DNA of 64,000 bases from Helicoverpa zea (lineage: Eukaryota; Arthropoda; Insecta; Lepidoptera; Noctuidae), in NCBI RefSeq assembly GCF_022581195.2, contig NC_061459.1:1240001-1304000 (forward strand), written 5' to 3'. The notes under the pieces are model-generated. The model did not search any database, had not been told where the DNA came from, and saw nothing but the letters and a program-made list of their open reading frames with translations. Positions 46,261 through 57,929 of the stretch are shown in pieces. The position numbers and the translations under genes were made by a program. Position 1 is the first letter of the stretch. Every line of letters starts with the position of its first letter.

Positions 46261-49200
46261 TGTAAAAAGTCCTGAGAGAGACAGTCTTCTAATTTCCTAT
46301 ATAGACCCAAAATATACATCATTGCATAACTTCCTGCATACAGGTGAACATGATAAACACTTACTAATTAACAAACAGCAATTAAGTATTAAAACAATGG
46401 CTGTCCACTTAGCACGTGGGGCTGTCATCGTTTGTCAGTAGCAGGCTTTCAACTGAATTAATAACTGGGTATCAAACGCCGACACGATTTATGATCTTAA
46501 TATAACTGATGTTGCTTGTAATTGGATTCAATATTCGGAAGCTGTTGTGGTTTGTGGTGTAATTACTGGGTTATATGAGCTTCTTGGCAGGTCTTCATTC
46601 TTCTGAAGTCAGGAATAGACATCACTATAATTCTTAAAAGGAAATGGCGAACGATTTGGAACCTACCAAAATAAATGTGATATACAGTCTCTTATAATAT
46701 CGTTTATGTAACCTCTAAAGAAATATAGCCCATAGTGCCCTAACAATAAGGCTTATCAGCTTTTATAGCATATCTCCATTGCATCCAGGTTCGCAATTTT
46801 AGGGTTAAACTCAGATTAAAACTATCAAAAACAATTCATCACTTAGCTTACTTGAAGCGAGCAGACCCCTAGCTAATAAAACTAACTCTAACTTAAACTA
46901 AAGAAAACTGATACAGACTCAATTTTCGATAGGTCAAATATACAAAACCTAAATGTTAAACAAAAAGATTCTTCAAAACAATACTAACAATACAATTTAA
47001 GTGTCCTAAAACATAACAACTTAATCTATTTAAATATCTAGAAGACAGTAATTATTTAGACTGAACAATGATATATAATCCAGTTGGTCCTCACTCAATT
47101 GTACAATGTACAATATTCTCTTGACTTCAATTATATTATTGTTATTGTGAGGCAACTCAATGAGTCTTAAGTCAGTGCTGTTTTCAATATTCAAGCTAAT
47201 TCTCCTATTGTTATAATGTTTCAGTGTTTGAAGGGAGCAACCCCATTGTGGCTCTAGTCCTATAGAGTAATTTAGACCATTTGTACTTTTATCCTTTTTG
47301 CTGACCTTATAGCGCCCAAGGTCCCTAATTTTCAAAATTTGAGTAGATAATAAAATGATTTTTGTTCGTAAATGGAATGCTAAAAGAAAACATTTCAGCG
47401 TTATATACGTATGTGAATTGTAAGGCTTACGGCTCAGGTGACGATTTTTCTTCTACATTGCATTCCATACTTACTGTTATGCGGAGGGAGATTAATCCTT
47501 CATATTTCTTTAGTGGCCCTCGATCAGCTATAATATTAAACTTGCAGAATAGACCCCTTCGTGTCTAATATAACGTCAATGCTAATATCGAAATTGTAGA
47601 TAAATGCTAGAAAATGCGACAGCATATCTTGCATAACAAATGAGATAAAACCATCAGATCTATTTGCGTATTTATCAAATCTTTCATTTTATCACATTCT
47701 ATAACCGATAAGGCAATGTAAACACATTAATTGAATCGAATTCTTTAACATTATCTGTAACTTTAATGCCAAAGTTTGCGACAAGTTTTTAACCTGTTCT
47801 CTACCTTCAGGTTACTTAAAGACTATTTTATGATATTGTCATTATCGCCTCTTCTTGCTTCATAAGCTAGTCTTCTTGTCTCCCGTATATCTTCTTAAGC
47901 TTAATACTCAATGCAGCATTACCACAAAATTTTAAATTCAAAGAACCAACAAAATCTTTCTAGATATTTTTCTGCGTGGTCCCTCCGAGACTTCAGACCG
48001 GCCTCGTGAATAATGAAAACTAATTATTCGCCAAGACATTATGAATATGAATTGCCCTCGGCCGGATATCTACTTATTTTTCTCCGACGACAAACTGCTC
48101 CGGCAAAATGATCTCGAACAATATCGTTCCGCAGTATAATGAAAATAGATCTTCTTTTACGACGTCCTAATAATTATTTTCTTAGTTCTGAAGTATACGT
48201 ATTGGTGAGTCAAGCTTGTTAAAGAAGACGGATGTATTTATAGTTCGTAATTATTATTTAAACCCATTTTATATGGCTATGGCCATTTTACTAATTAAAA
48301 CCAGCATTGGTGGTGAACTCGAAGATGATAAAAATTTCTTGGATCATGCATAAAAGGAAAGCAACTTAAAGTATTAAATACAGCTCCCCCTTAGCTGTCG
48401 ATCTCGAATCAAATGGTATTGCGATATCGTTAACTCTATTCGATGCGATTCATGTATGATATTGCACAAATGACAACTGACATGATTATTTTGAATGAAG
48501 ATATTGTTATCAGCTTTTTATTTCCTACTCATGCAAAAATGCAGTTCTGGATCAGCAAACTCATTTTCAGACTTTTTCTCGTTTAAATACTCAAGTAACG
48601 TCTTAAGAGAGGTTTTCATGCGACTTGTTATTTAAACAACGGTATTAACTGCCTAATTATTATTCTACACAGCAATCATGATGAAGATAAAAAATCATTT
48701 GGCCATGATCATAACATCAATGGCATCAAATTTCGTATTAGTAGATTCAAAACAGATAATGACTAAAAAATACCAAAATTATCTTTGTCAGCTTATACAA
48801 TTGGAGATAGTACCTCTAGATAAAACTACATCACGTCGAGATAGTAAATTTTAATATTATGTAACCTATATTATCTCACATTATCTACTACAGAAGTAAT
48901 ACTGCAAAATGATATTTTTGCGCAGATCAAAGCAAGCAGTGGCAAAAACTCAGGATTATTTTTATATAGTAGAAGCATGGAATAAATCTTACTTGGTAAA
49001 TAAAATCAAAATCCATGAGTTTTTTTAAATGAAATTGCTTATTCTCCGAATGCATTTGCAAATAAATCTGGGGTACTCGTACGAATTCCGAGTATAACAG
49101 AACTAAAATATAAGTATACAGTAATTTTTAGGGCTCCGTAACACAGTAACAGGACCAAATATTTTAAACATTTACCGTCTTACCACAAAAACTTTTAAAC

Positions 49201-49534
49201 GTCAGTTTATGCCTTGTCTAAAAAAATGTCAAATTATGACGTTGACATACGGTTCATTTTGCAGCCAAAATTTTATTAGACAAGTGTAAAACAGGGGTTA
49301 AAGTTTTTGTAGTAAGGCCAATGGTGTTGGGCTTAAGAGTAGGTATCGGTGTCTCTATTTTTACCAATTCAATAAAATAAAGTGCGAAAACCAGGTTTTT
49401 GTCATAAATATGCTTCATCAAAGATTTCGTCATCCAATCATTTTGTGGAGCATTGAGACCTGGCGATGGTAGAAAGAGAATACCATAGAAAATAGATAGT
49501 TTCTAATTATTATAATATATATTGATATATCTTT
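46261..49534. other. Gene-free AT-rich stretch
   Basis: No gene recognised. A minus-strand frame at 47030-47335 has no ATG and no domain. 49125-49145 has a TTAGGGCTCCGTAAC trace of the 'gggttccgtac' repeat. Confidence 0.4.
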
Positions 49535-49594
49535 ATTCTCAAAATAGTGAAAGTAATATACACTATTGTATTTAACTTTCACTATTTTGAGAAT
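49535..49594. repeat. Hairpin with perfect 20-bp stem and 20-nt loop
   Basis: ATTCTCAAAATAGTGAAAGT (49535-49554) is exactly mirrored at 49575-49594. It lies directly outside the Ginger-like element. Confidence 0.8.
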
Positions 49595-50062
49595 GTTGTA
49601 TTGTATATATGTCGTAGCCATATCGTAGATTTGACCACTTCATGAAAAGCTTGAGCATTTCATGAAATGGTTGCGTTTCATGAAATGTTCATGTTAATTT
49701 GACCAGATCGTTAAATCGTCAACATTTCTCGATTTTGTCATCCACGTCTGGCCGTATGGTATAATAGGGTATCCATAAAATATTTAATATAAATCCACAA
49801 TATTTTGAGTCCACCCATTGGAGTTTAATTTCATAAAATCTAGTAGTTGTGAAATTTTTCACAGCTCAAAATTGTCAGGAGGCAAAAAAACTTAGGTTTT
49901 TTTCATAACTTCAATTGCAAATATTAAGAGTAAGAACTTGTTAATTGTCCTTTAAGTCCGACATACATAATAATTTAAATAAAATAGGAACTTTAGTAAC
50001 ATTTTAGGAATCTTAAAATAGAACACACGTAATCTGAAATGACGTAACCTGTAGGTTCACTG

Positions 50063-50640
50063 CCTCGTTGGTCTAGCTGTCGCAAGCGCAGCTGTCGAGC
50101 ACGAGGTCTCGGGTTTGATTCCCGGGTCGAGCCGAAATCGCTTTGTGGGTTTTAGAGACTTTCACGAAACAGCCCGCAGCCTGGATGTTGGTCCCCAGCG
50201 GGGCCCAGCAGGGCCAAGGCCTGCCGGGGCTGCGGGTTGTTCGAAAGAGATACCGCGGCCCTGGTACATAAAAGGCCTATGACGGAACACGACGGTTTTT
50301 AGTCAGTAAGAGTCTGACACTCCCTCACCGCTGCTAACCCACAGCGGGAGGGGTCATTTGATGATTTTTGACGTCGTTAAAAAAAAAAAGAAAGCCTGGA
50401 TGTTGGTATTTGTGCATCGGAGAGCACGTAAATGTCGGTCCTGCGCCTGATCTCTCTCCGGTCGTGTTGGATTGCCGTCCCTTCGGGCTATGGAAGTGAA
50501 GGACTAGTGAGTGCACCCGTGTCTGTGTGTCACCTCGCAAATTCTTGTGCACTATAATATGTCCTGCGCAGTTGGCTAATCCACTTACATGAGAACAGCC
50601 GTCGTAGCCGATAATTGGCTAAGAGGACATTATTGTTGCA
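50063..50640 (+). mobile_element. tRNA-headed SINE (family B) split by a family-A retroposon
   Basis: The head CCTCGTTGGTCTAGCTGTCG (A-box-like) and GGGTTTGATTCCC (B box) lies at 50063-50131. The body resumes after the insert with GTGCATCGGAGAGCACGTAA and ends at GGCTAAGAGGACATTATT. Matches 41149-41422 (inverted). Confidence 0.8.
50193..50392 (+). mobile_element. Poly(A) retroposon (family A) with 15-bp target-site duplication
   Basis: AGCCTGGATGTTGGT occurs at 50178-50192 and again at 50393-50407. The 200-bp insert ends in an A-rich run and has its relative at 22347-22583 (minus). Confidence 0.85.
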
Positions 50641-50944
50641 TACTATGTTGCAGACTATCGGGGTAGATGAGTTTACCCCACCTTACCTAGGTCTGCGCTC
50701 AGCTGGCTCGTTTGGGATGCGTTCTGAGAGCGGTGGGTTCTTGTATCTGGTGGATGTTACACTCGATACTACTAGCAAGAGGTTATAAGGGTTACATCGC
50801 TGGTAAATAATTCCATGGGGTTTGGAGTAAGCAAATTAAACAGCCAAGTATGTTCCTGTCATATATATTATTATTAATAACACAATAATAGTCAATAAAT
50901 AGCTCAATGGGTTTCTTTGGGATATAAACCTATTTTTAATGTAT

Positions 50945-51326
50945 TGAATCATTTTTAGTCGTCAACCTTGTCCATCAGTTTTATGAACTTCCTTTAATAT
51001 TTCAAAATACTTCTCCATCGGAATTATACGGATAGTAGGATCGTCGAAGCATTTTTTCTTAAATATAAGATATTCCTCATCTGCAGTTTCCATAACGTCA
51101 TATTTTAACAGCCAGTAATAGTCCATGGACTTCTTTGGCGTGGTCACCCTACTGTTCTTGATTTGTTTTATAACTTTATAATTAAAAAACGTTGTTATAA
51201 TTCACCAACGTAGAATTATTTTATATTATTATTATTTTCGTCGTAAACTCTTTTGTCACTTTCTTCCTCAAACGAATTATTCAATTTTTCGCTGCGAGAA
51301 TTTTCAATGCAGTCAACGGCCGCCAT
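50945..51326 (-). pseudogene. Integrase-like transposase remnant (KRBA2/Ginger-type N-terminal part)
   Basis: An ATG at 51326 opens MAAVDCIENSRSEKLNNSFE... (36 codons, stop 51218-51216). A second stretch reads KVIKQIKNSRVTTPKKS then MDYYWLLKYDVM...IRIIPMEKYFEILKEVHKTD, followed by GQG, a stop, and RLKM. The YYWLL.KYDVM ... E.FEIL.EVH..TGHGGR pattern is that of the H2C2 region of KRBA2-like/Ginger integrases; here GHGGR is corrupted and the catalytic core is absent. Dead, truncated copy. Confidence 0.6.
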
Positions 51327-51683
51327 CTTCAAACGTAAATAAAGCGCTGGCAGCGCCCCTAGGGGCAATTTACATAACTATTTTACGATGTGATCAATTA
51401 ATTTTGATCATTTCATGAAGAAGCCGAACTTTCAGTTGCACATATCGAGAAACGATTTCTCATCATTGATTTGCCCAAGTCACATCATGATCTGGCCAAT
51501 AGATAGTGAAACATTTCATGAAACGCGACCATTTCATGAAATGGTCGAGTCATTTCATGAAGTGGTCAAGTCTACGATAAGGCCACCACATATATACAAT
51601 ATTGTAAACAGACAAAGTGAATAATGTATACAGTGTAATATTGTAACCTCGATTGTGGTAATAAATATATATTAAAAAATATA

Positions 51684-52210
51684 TGTCGGAGGCGTCATCA
51701 GGATGGCACTATCGTCCGACATCAGTTAGGGTAATCAAGCAAAGAGATAACTCAAAGAAACTCAAAACTCAAACAAACTAAAAACTCAAACGTTTATTCA
51801 AATTAGTCAGAACAAAAGACAGCCCCCAAAACGCCCGCCCTTCGCCACTTCCTATGTGTTTTGGCTGGGGAGAAGAAGTGGCGGAACAAACTCCCCAGCA
51901 ACACATGTCTGTCAGTTAGGTTAAAAGAACCATTACAATACAAAAATCATAAGACACTACAACTAGTTTAGGTACTACAAAGCTAGGCAATAACACCAGG
52001 TACACTACACGTAACGAAAGGCAGTAACGCAACGACTCCACGAAGACTCGACGAAGCCTCGACCAAGACTAAACCAAGACTGAGCTCCGCGGACGCCACG
52101 CTGACCACCACAACTCCGCCAAGCGCGCCAAAATGTTGTTTCACCGGAAACGCCACCAGATGGCGCGCTTGCGTGACGTTTAGTGTCCGTGCTAATGACA
52201 GTCTCCAACA
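51684..52210 (-). mobile_element. Solo LTR, 527 bp
   Basis: On the minus strand it begins TGTTGGAGACTGTC and ends CTCCGACA, with TATA on both flanks (51680-51683, 52211-52214), a target preference known for insect gypsy-type elements. AATAAACG on the minus strand (near 51790) may be its poly(A) signal. No internal region remains, so it probably arose by LTR-LTR recombination. Confidence 0.75.
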
Positions 52211-52254
52211 TATATATTATATTGAAACCTTATTTTTGATTAAATTATTTTCAG

Positions 52255-52500
52255 GAACCACCACCGCAACCCAAATTCGAGGAAATTTTCAAAGCGTATG
52301 ATGGTTCAGCGGTCTGCCAAGTATATCAGTTGCATGGAATTATTCTGGGAAACCACAACTGCCTGGGCTTTCAGGTTTACGTACCTCCATCAGCTACTTC
52401 TCTGAAACGGCTCCGAGGATTTACAGTGGTTCGTTCTACAGAGGATTTTTCCGAAAAATCTCTGGGGAACCCCAAAATCTCAAAGCAATAGCGAATTCTG
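52255..52500 (+). pseudogene. Broken paralogous carboxylesterase exon
   Basis: After a TTTTCAG acceptor, the frame PPPQPKFEEIFKAYDGSAVC then LGNHNCLGFQVYVPPSATS aligns with the start of exon 2 of the esterase at 53520. A deletion and frameshift follow: the oxyanion-hole region continues in another frame as IYSGSFYRGFFRKIS. No catalytic Ser region follows. It is a remnant of a tandem duplicate, with a solo LTR 45 bp upstream. Confidence 0.8.
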
Positions 52501-53054
52501 CGGTCACTTCAAATCAGAAACAACCATCCATGAAAGGATGGCCTTTTAGGTTCTGTTTGCCAATAAAAAAAAAGGTATGTTATGATTACACTTGTGAAAG
52601 TGTGTTTGCATTTAGATGTACTAAACAAATAAGAACATAAATACAAGAATGATAACACATATCTGACCTTATCATAATCTTGCGTATCAGAAAACTTGTA
52701 AACAAAGAAAGTTGAACACTAGGTTTCAGTACCTAGTGTTCTTGGGTCGTTCTTGAGGAGTGAATGAGTGTTACCGAATTCAGTAGATGTAATAGTTATC
52801 TGTGATAATATTTACTCGGCGGGAAGTTATTGTGAAAGTATACCTGAAGATGGGAATAATGAATGAGGTCAAAAGGCAATAATATAAGTTCTCAATGACC
52901 GTAATCATGCATATCTACTGATCAGCGATAAATATCTACAGGGGAGATCTTTGTAGATAATTCTGATATAATATAATTAACATAGCTATAAAATATGAGT
53001 TGACCATCAATTTAAGCAATAAATGTAAGAGATAAGATTTATCTTAATCTTGAC

Positions 53055-53061
53055 TATATAA
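53055..53061 (+). promoter_or_regulatory. Candidate TATA box of the carboxylesterase gene
   Basis: TATATAA 47 bp before the esterase ATG would imply a leader of roughly 20 nt. Position and sequence only. Confidence 0.4.
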
Positions 53062-53107
53062 TGCAGTGACGCTCTTAATTAATGCCAGATTACTTTCAAG
53101 CTTGACC

Positions 53108-55068
53108 ATGATCAGTTCACAAAGATTATATTTTCTTATATTTTTATCAATACAAAATTATAACGTTGAATGTTTACCAAGAATTGATCCTTTAGTAGAT
53201 ACAAATGTGGGGCACATTCGAGGACTGAAAGCCGATGATGGTGATTATGCGATGTTCTTAGGAATACCATATGCGCAAGTGGATCAGGATAATCCGTTTG
53301 GAGTAAGTAATGTTTTTGTAATGCTTGGTGAATCTGTTGACTTTCATAAAGCTCGTGATACCCCAAATAAGTTAACAACCCTACTTCTATTCCATATTTA
53401 AACATGCTCTACCTAATAACAAAACCAAATCATATTAAATTACTTGTTTAACTGACTACTGAAAAATATCTAAATTTTTTGATATCACCATTTCACTAAA
53501 TAAAATAAATGTATTTAAGGAATCAACACCTCAAAACAAGTTTGAAGAAATATTTGAAGCAAATGATGACTCTTCAATCTGCCCCCAAAGGAATCAAATA
53601 ACTGGCAATATTGTAGGAAACCCTAACTGCTTGCACCTGAATGTCTACGTTCCTGCATCAGCTTCGTCATCCAACAGGCTACCTGTAATGGTTTGGATTT
53701 ATGGAGGTGCCTTCCACGCGGGGTCTAAAGGAAAAGGCCGATATGGATCAGCTCACTTAGTTCAACATGACGTCATCATAGTGACCGTGAATTATCGCGT
53801 TGGTGCTTACGGGTTCATGTGTCTCGATATACCTGAAGTTCCTGGTAATCAAGGACTGAAAGACCAATTATTAGCTCTCCGATGGGTAAAAGATAATATA
53901 GACGCGTTTGGAGGTGATTCCGATAAGATAACTTTGTTCGGTGAAAGCGCTGGAGGACATTCCATTGATCTGCATTTGTTGTCACCAAAGGAATTACTTT
54001 ACAACAAAGTGATTTTACAAAGTGGAAGTGCTTACGCTGCAACAGTTTTATATGAACCTGATAGATTGGTTGCTATTAAAATTGCAGAACGCTTAGGTTT
54101 TACAACAGATGATACTAATGAAGCGATTTCATTTCTGGCTAAAAGTGATCCAAGCCTAGTAGTCGCTGCTGGTATTGCTTTAAACATTATGTTTAAACCT
54201 TGCACAGAGAAAATATTTGACGGAGTAGAACCCTTCATATCCAATTCCTGGCTTACTGCCGAAACACCAAAAGCAGAAAACATGCCAATATTAATCGGTT
54301 TCAACAAACATGAATTGTATAGTGGCTACCTATTTAAAAATGAAGAGTTCTTCGAACATTTGAACGTTCTAAACAATAGCTTAGACCGAATATTTGATTT
54401 TGGAAATGATGAGCAAGAAATGAAAGAATCAGTTTCACATTTCTACTTTGGAGATGAGTCGTTTAGTGATGATGTGAAATTTAGTATTGGAAATTTCGAT
54501 TCTGATTTCGTTTACATACATCCTATTCAGAGAACTATACAGAAGTATTTGAAGGCTAAATCGGGGAATATCTACTACTATATGTTTAGTTTTGTAGGGG
54601 GAAGGAATGTTGTGAAACTGAGCGATGAGGATAATGATAGTAATGACGGTCCGTGCTGTGCCTTGCATGCCGATGACTTGGCCTACTTATTTGAGATGGA
54701 TAACAAACCAGCACCCACGGCCGAAGACGAAGTTATCATTAATCGAATGACAACAATGTGGACTAATTTTGCAAAATACAGGTATGTTGATAACACTGCT
54801 TCCCTACATTTTATAGGATAGGTAATATTTCTTCTTTAAATATTTGAAACTGGTTTTAATGATCTCAAAATTGACTTTTTTTTTTAGTGACCCCACACCA
54901 CAGATCACAGAATTACTTCCAGTGAAATGGGAACCACTCTCAGAGGAAGCCTATACTTATATGGAAATTGGTTCAGAACTATCTTTGGGTAGTAGACCAG
55001 CGCATGACAGGATGGCGTTCTGGAATCTATTTTACAAACTTAATGAAAACAAGCAGAGATTGTTATGA
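53108..55068 (+). CDS. Secreted carboxylesterase (alpha/beta-hydrolase, type-B), three exons
   Basis: Exons 53108-53302, 53520-54781 and 54888-55068 join in phase (0, then AG|T) to 545 aa, a normal length. The N-terminus MISSQRLYFLIFLSI is a likely signal peptide. Family landmarks: FLGIPYAQ, the oxyanion hole WIYGGAF, the nucleophile elbow GESAGG (about residue 200), the acid in GFNKHE and the catalytic His in LHADDLAYLF, so the Ser-Glu-His triad is complete. Such enzymes cleave esters of xenobiotics, odorants or hormones; the substrate cannot be told. The ATG at 53108 is chosen because the frame upstream starts only with GTG. A degraded paralogue lies upstream, as usual for clustered insect esterases. 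No C-terminal anchor is seen. Confidence 0.95.
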
Positions 55069-55285
55069 AGAATGGAATGAGCTGCTGAATACATTATTAA
55101 TTTCGAGTTTTACCTTCATAGGTGTGTGTGTATGTGAGTCAAGTAAAGTAAATCTATGTCGGTAGATTGATCTGCTGGCCTGTACATAAATAGTCTAACC
55201 TGTGAAAGGACATACATACTATTTCATTCGGGTGCGGTCAGTAGTTACCTTGGGATGGAGGTGGAACCAGGGGGTACAGCCAGTT

Positions 55286-55291
55286 AATAAA
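55286..55291 (+). promoter_or_regulatory. Candidate poly(A) signal of the carboxylesterase gene
   Basis: AATAAA about 220 bp after the esterase stop codon. Confidence 0.4.
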
Positions 55292-56650
55292 ATTGATAAC
55301 AGTAGATCCTGTTTCAATGAATGAATATAAATATGTACTTGTTTGACTAAATATGATCGATACATATTTGATTACAAATAACTTCTCTTCTATCGCAGCA
55401 TTAATTTAGATTGGAATCACAAGAAGTTTTATCAGTAATATGTACTGAATTGCATAAAAATATGGTCACCTGAAAAGATAAACTTAATTGGTACCTAGAG
55501 TTAATTATCTGATAATGTATTACAATAACAAATAAATTAATGAGCGTGTAAAAATAAACATTATTATATCTTGATTTTGAATCTACAGATTAGATTTTTT
55601 TATCCTGTTTGTTCCGGTTTTTGTGAAAGGTAGTTTAAATTAGAATTTAATTCCTCGTTTTAATGTTATCTTTTTTATATTAAGATTTTGATCTGTTTTG
55701 TATTTCAATAAAATATAAGAAAACAAATGTAGCTATGTTCAATAAAACTTGTTTTATATATTAAAAAACATTCAGGCAAATACTTACGTACATACTCATA
55801 ATTACGCACTCATTTTGTAAGGGCAAGGGGGTAATTTTGCTCCTGGTAATAATTTTAAATATTTATTCACAAGGCACACAAACAACTTATTTACTTTTGC
55901 CTACACAGATAAATGAAATAAATTGTTTGATAGATAATAAAAATTTAATTACGTTTAATGACTTTCTAAGTCGAATAAAAAACTAAAAAAAAAAATACAA
56001 ATTGACTCTCTTTTGGTGCAACCGAGTGTAAATCATTATTTCGTTTCATCCCAATATGGGAAATGAGCTGATCGTAATTAACGCATAAATGTTCTATCAA
56101 TCAGTCGGACAGTTTAATTTGTCAACCTTGCAATGAACAAGCCATGCTTAAATAATGGGATAAAAATCTGTGATTTTAATTGCAGATATTTTTCTGACAA
56201 ATTACTTTAAAAAGCACATAGTATGTAATTCGTAACGGAAGAAAGTCTAGTCTCTCATTTAGATACCTTTTTTTTTAAAACCATCTGTTTCACGCGATCA
56301 AATTATCAATAAGGTATATTGCTGCCAAGTCTCATCCAAATCTGTTAATTAGTTTTTGTACGAAAGTACAAACACGCAAACTTTCACGTCTATAATACCT
56401 ATTAGCATGATGAGATGAAAACATTACACACAAAAAATATAACAATTCTATTACTGTCCAAAACAAAACACTACACAATAAATCACACTAACATCAAATA
56501 TTTTTAAATCAATACAACCGCTTTCAGCCTGTTATTAATTTCTCGTGCTAATAGAAAACTGTCAAAAACTGAGGAACGTTAATTTTACACGTCATTACCT
56601 CTAGAGGGTCGAATCGACCGTGCGATATCCCATTTCGTTAGCTATTAATT
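55292..56650. other. Gene-free AT-rich stretch
   Basis: No gene seen. 56330-56410 resembles an RTE-type 3' fragment (GTACAAACACGCAAACTTTC). Confidence 0.4.
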
Positions 56651-56956
56651 AGCTTTGAACATGGAGAACAAAATGACTAGAGGAGGTGCCACAACGGAAA
56701 ATCTCCCAAAGCCAAAGTCAAATAAAAGTAAAATGTTCACAAAGACACAATTGCCTAACAATAAAATATACCTAAGAAAGTATCGCGCCAAAATTCCAGT
56801 GTTCGGGGGATGAAGAACGTTACTGTCTCCGCCCTTACACGCCTTCTTTAAACCCGAACATTTTTTGTAATACCAAAAATCGTTGATAGATGTCCCAAAG
56901 AACCCAAACACCTCATTAGTTCACTCCGTAACTGATCGTTTTGGTCATGGGCATGA

Positions 56957-57012
56957 CTTCTTATAGGTCAAACACGTATGGTGGGCACCATACGTGTTTG
57001 ACCTATAAGAAG
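56957..57012. repeat. Perfect 27-bp inverted repeat with 2-nt spacer
   Basis: Arms 56957-56983 and 56986-57012 (CTTCTTATAGG ... CCTATAAGAAG) match at every base. The sister copies at 22263 and 23566 keep only one arm. Confidence 0.9.
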
Positions 57013-57032
57013 GCGCTTGACCTACATGTATG

Positions 57033-57241
57033 ATGACATCTCATCCTCCGCGCCCTTTTCCCAACTATGTTGGGGTCGGCTTCCAGTCTAACTGGATGTA
57101 GCTGAGTACCAGTGCTTTACAAGGAACGACTGCCCTATCTGACCTTCTCAACCCAGTTACCCAGGCAACCCAATACCCCTTGGTTAGACTGGTGTCGGTC
57201 TTACTGGCTTCTGACTACCCGTGTCTGTATTATGACATCTC
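57033..57241 (+). mobile_element. Lepidopteran R4 repeat with 10-bp target-site duplication
   Basis: ATGACATCTC at 57033-57042 and 57232-57241 flanks a 189-bp insert (CCTCCGCGCCCTTTTCCCAA, ACTATGTTGGGGTCGGCTTC, GGCTTCTGACTACCCG). It sits inside the R2 copy. A fragment of the same family is at 26820-26890. Confidence 0.8.
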
Positions 57242-57275
57242 CTCTCATCTTTCCTTACTCCGTGACTTTGAAGAA

Positions 57276-57929
57276 AGAATTGTAGGGTTAATTGAAATTA
57301 AGTAAGGATTGAAGGGTTAATACTTGGGACGTGATTTAGAAGAGCATTAATTCTGGTTTCGCAGTGAAAGGGTTTTTGAGATTTTTTGAATCGGAGTTTT
57401 TGTGAAAGTATTTTTGTGTGTTGTAATTTGTAAAAGTGTAATAGACAGTAGGTAAAAAAGTGTACCTAGATATAGGTAAAAATTGACAAAATCACCTTTG
57501 ATAACCACGTCACTTAAAATACGTAGTTTTTTGTTTACTTTTTGAGCCATATACTTTTGTATAATATACCTATAACTTTTTAACAAAAACTAATATATCA
57601 CTATTACAATTAAAAACAATATTTCCAAAGACAATTCAGAAACAGACAGACGAAATGAATAACAACGTGAAGTCAGTCGCTTACCAAACAATACGAAGTT
57701 CGTACAAAGCCGAAATATAAAGACATGTCAAAGTAATTCCTAAAGATGAATAGTCCGTCATAAAATGCTTTTTACTCTAATACTAGCTCGCCTTTCGGTT
57801 TCACCCGTGGTTTTTGACACAATCCACGAATCCGTGCTGAAAAAAAACAAATGAAGGTAAACAAAAGCTTGTAATAATGGTAAAGCAATATACTACTGTG
57901 CATTTTATATTTCACAAAATTGTTCGAAA
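57276..57929. other. Gene-free AT-rich stretch
   Basis: Nothing recognisable; a 79-codon minus frame at 57347 shows no domain. Confidence 0.35.

Larger units (their letters stand above)
49600..51601 (-). mobile_element. Ginger-like TIR DNA transposon, degenerate, with nested SINEs
   Basis: Inverted ends of about 90 bp start ATTGTATATATG and contain TATCGTAGA, TTGACCACTTCATGAA and several CATTTCATGAAATG palindromes (49656, 49673, 51530). TTGT flanks the outer ends (49596-49599, 51602-51605), a possible 4-bp duplication. Inside is an integrase-related coding fragment (51326-50945, minus). Assignment to Ginger rests on that fragment plus TIRs. Confidence 0.7.
56655..57275 (+). mobile_element. 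TIR repeat family R2, third copy, split by an R4 insertion
   Basis: Starts CATGGAGAACAAAATGACTA and, after the insertion, ends CCTCTCATCTTTCCTTACTC, the imperfect inverse of the start. Contains a perfect 27-bp palindrome (56957-57012). Confidence 0.7.

Noticed and set aside
47030..47335. 101-codon minus-strand frame as a gene
   Set aside because: Starts with TTG, has no internal ATG, no known domain and AT-driven composition.
50063..50135. Possible genuine tRNA gene
   Set aside because: It has A- and B-box-like motifs but is attached to a repeat body seen elsewhere (41149-41422) and does not fold into a clear cloverleaf, so it is a SINE head.
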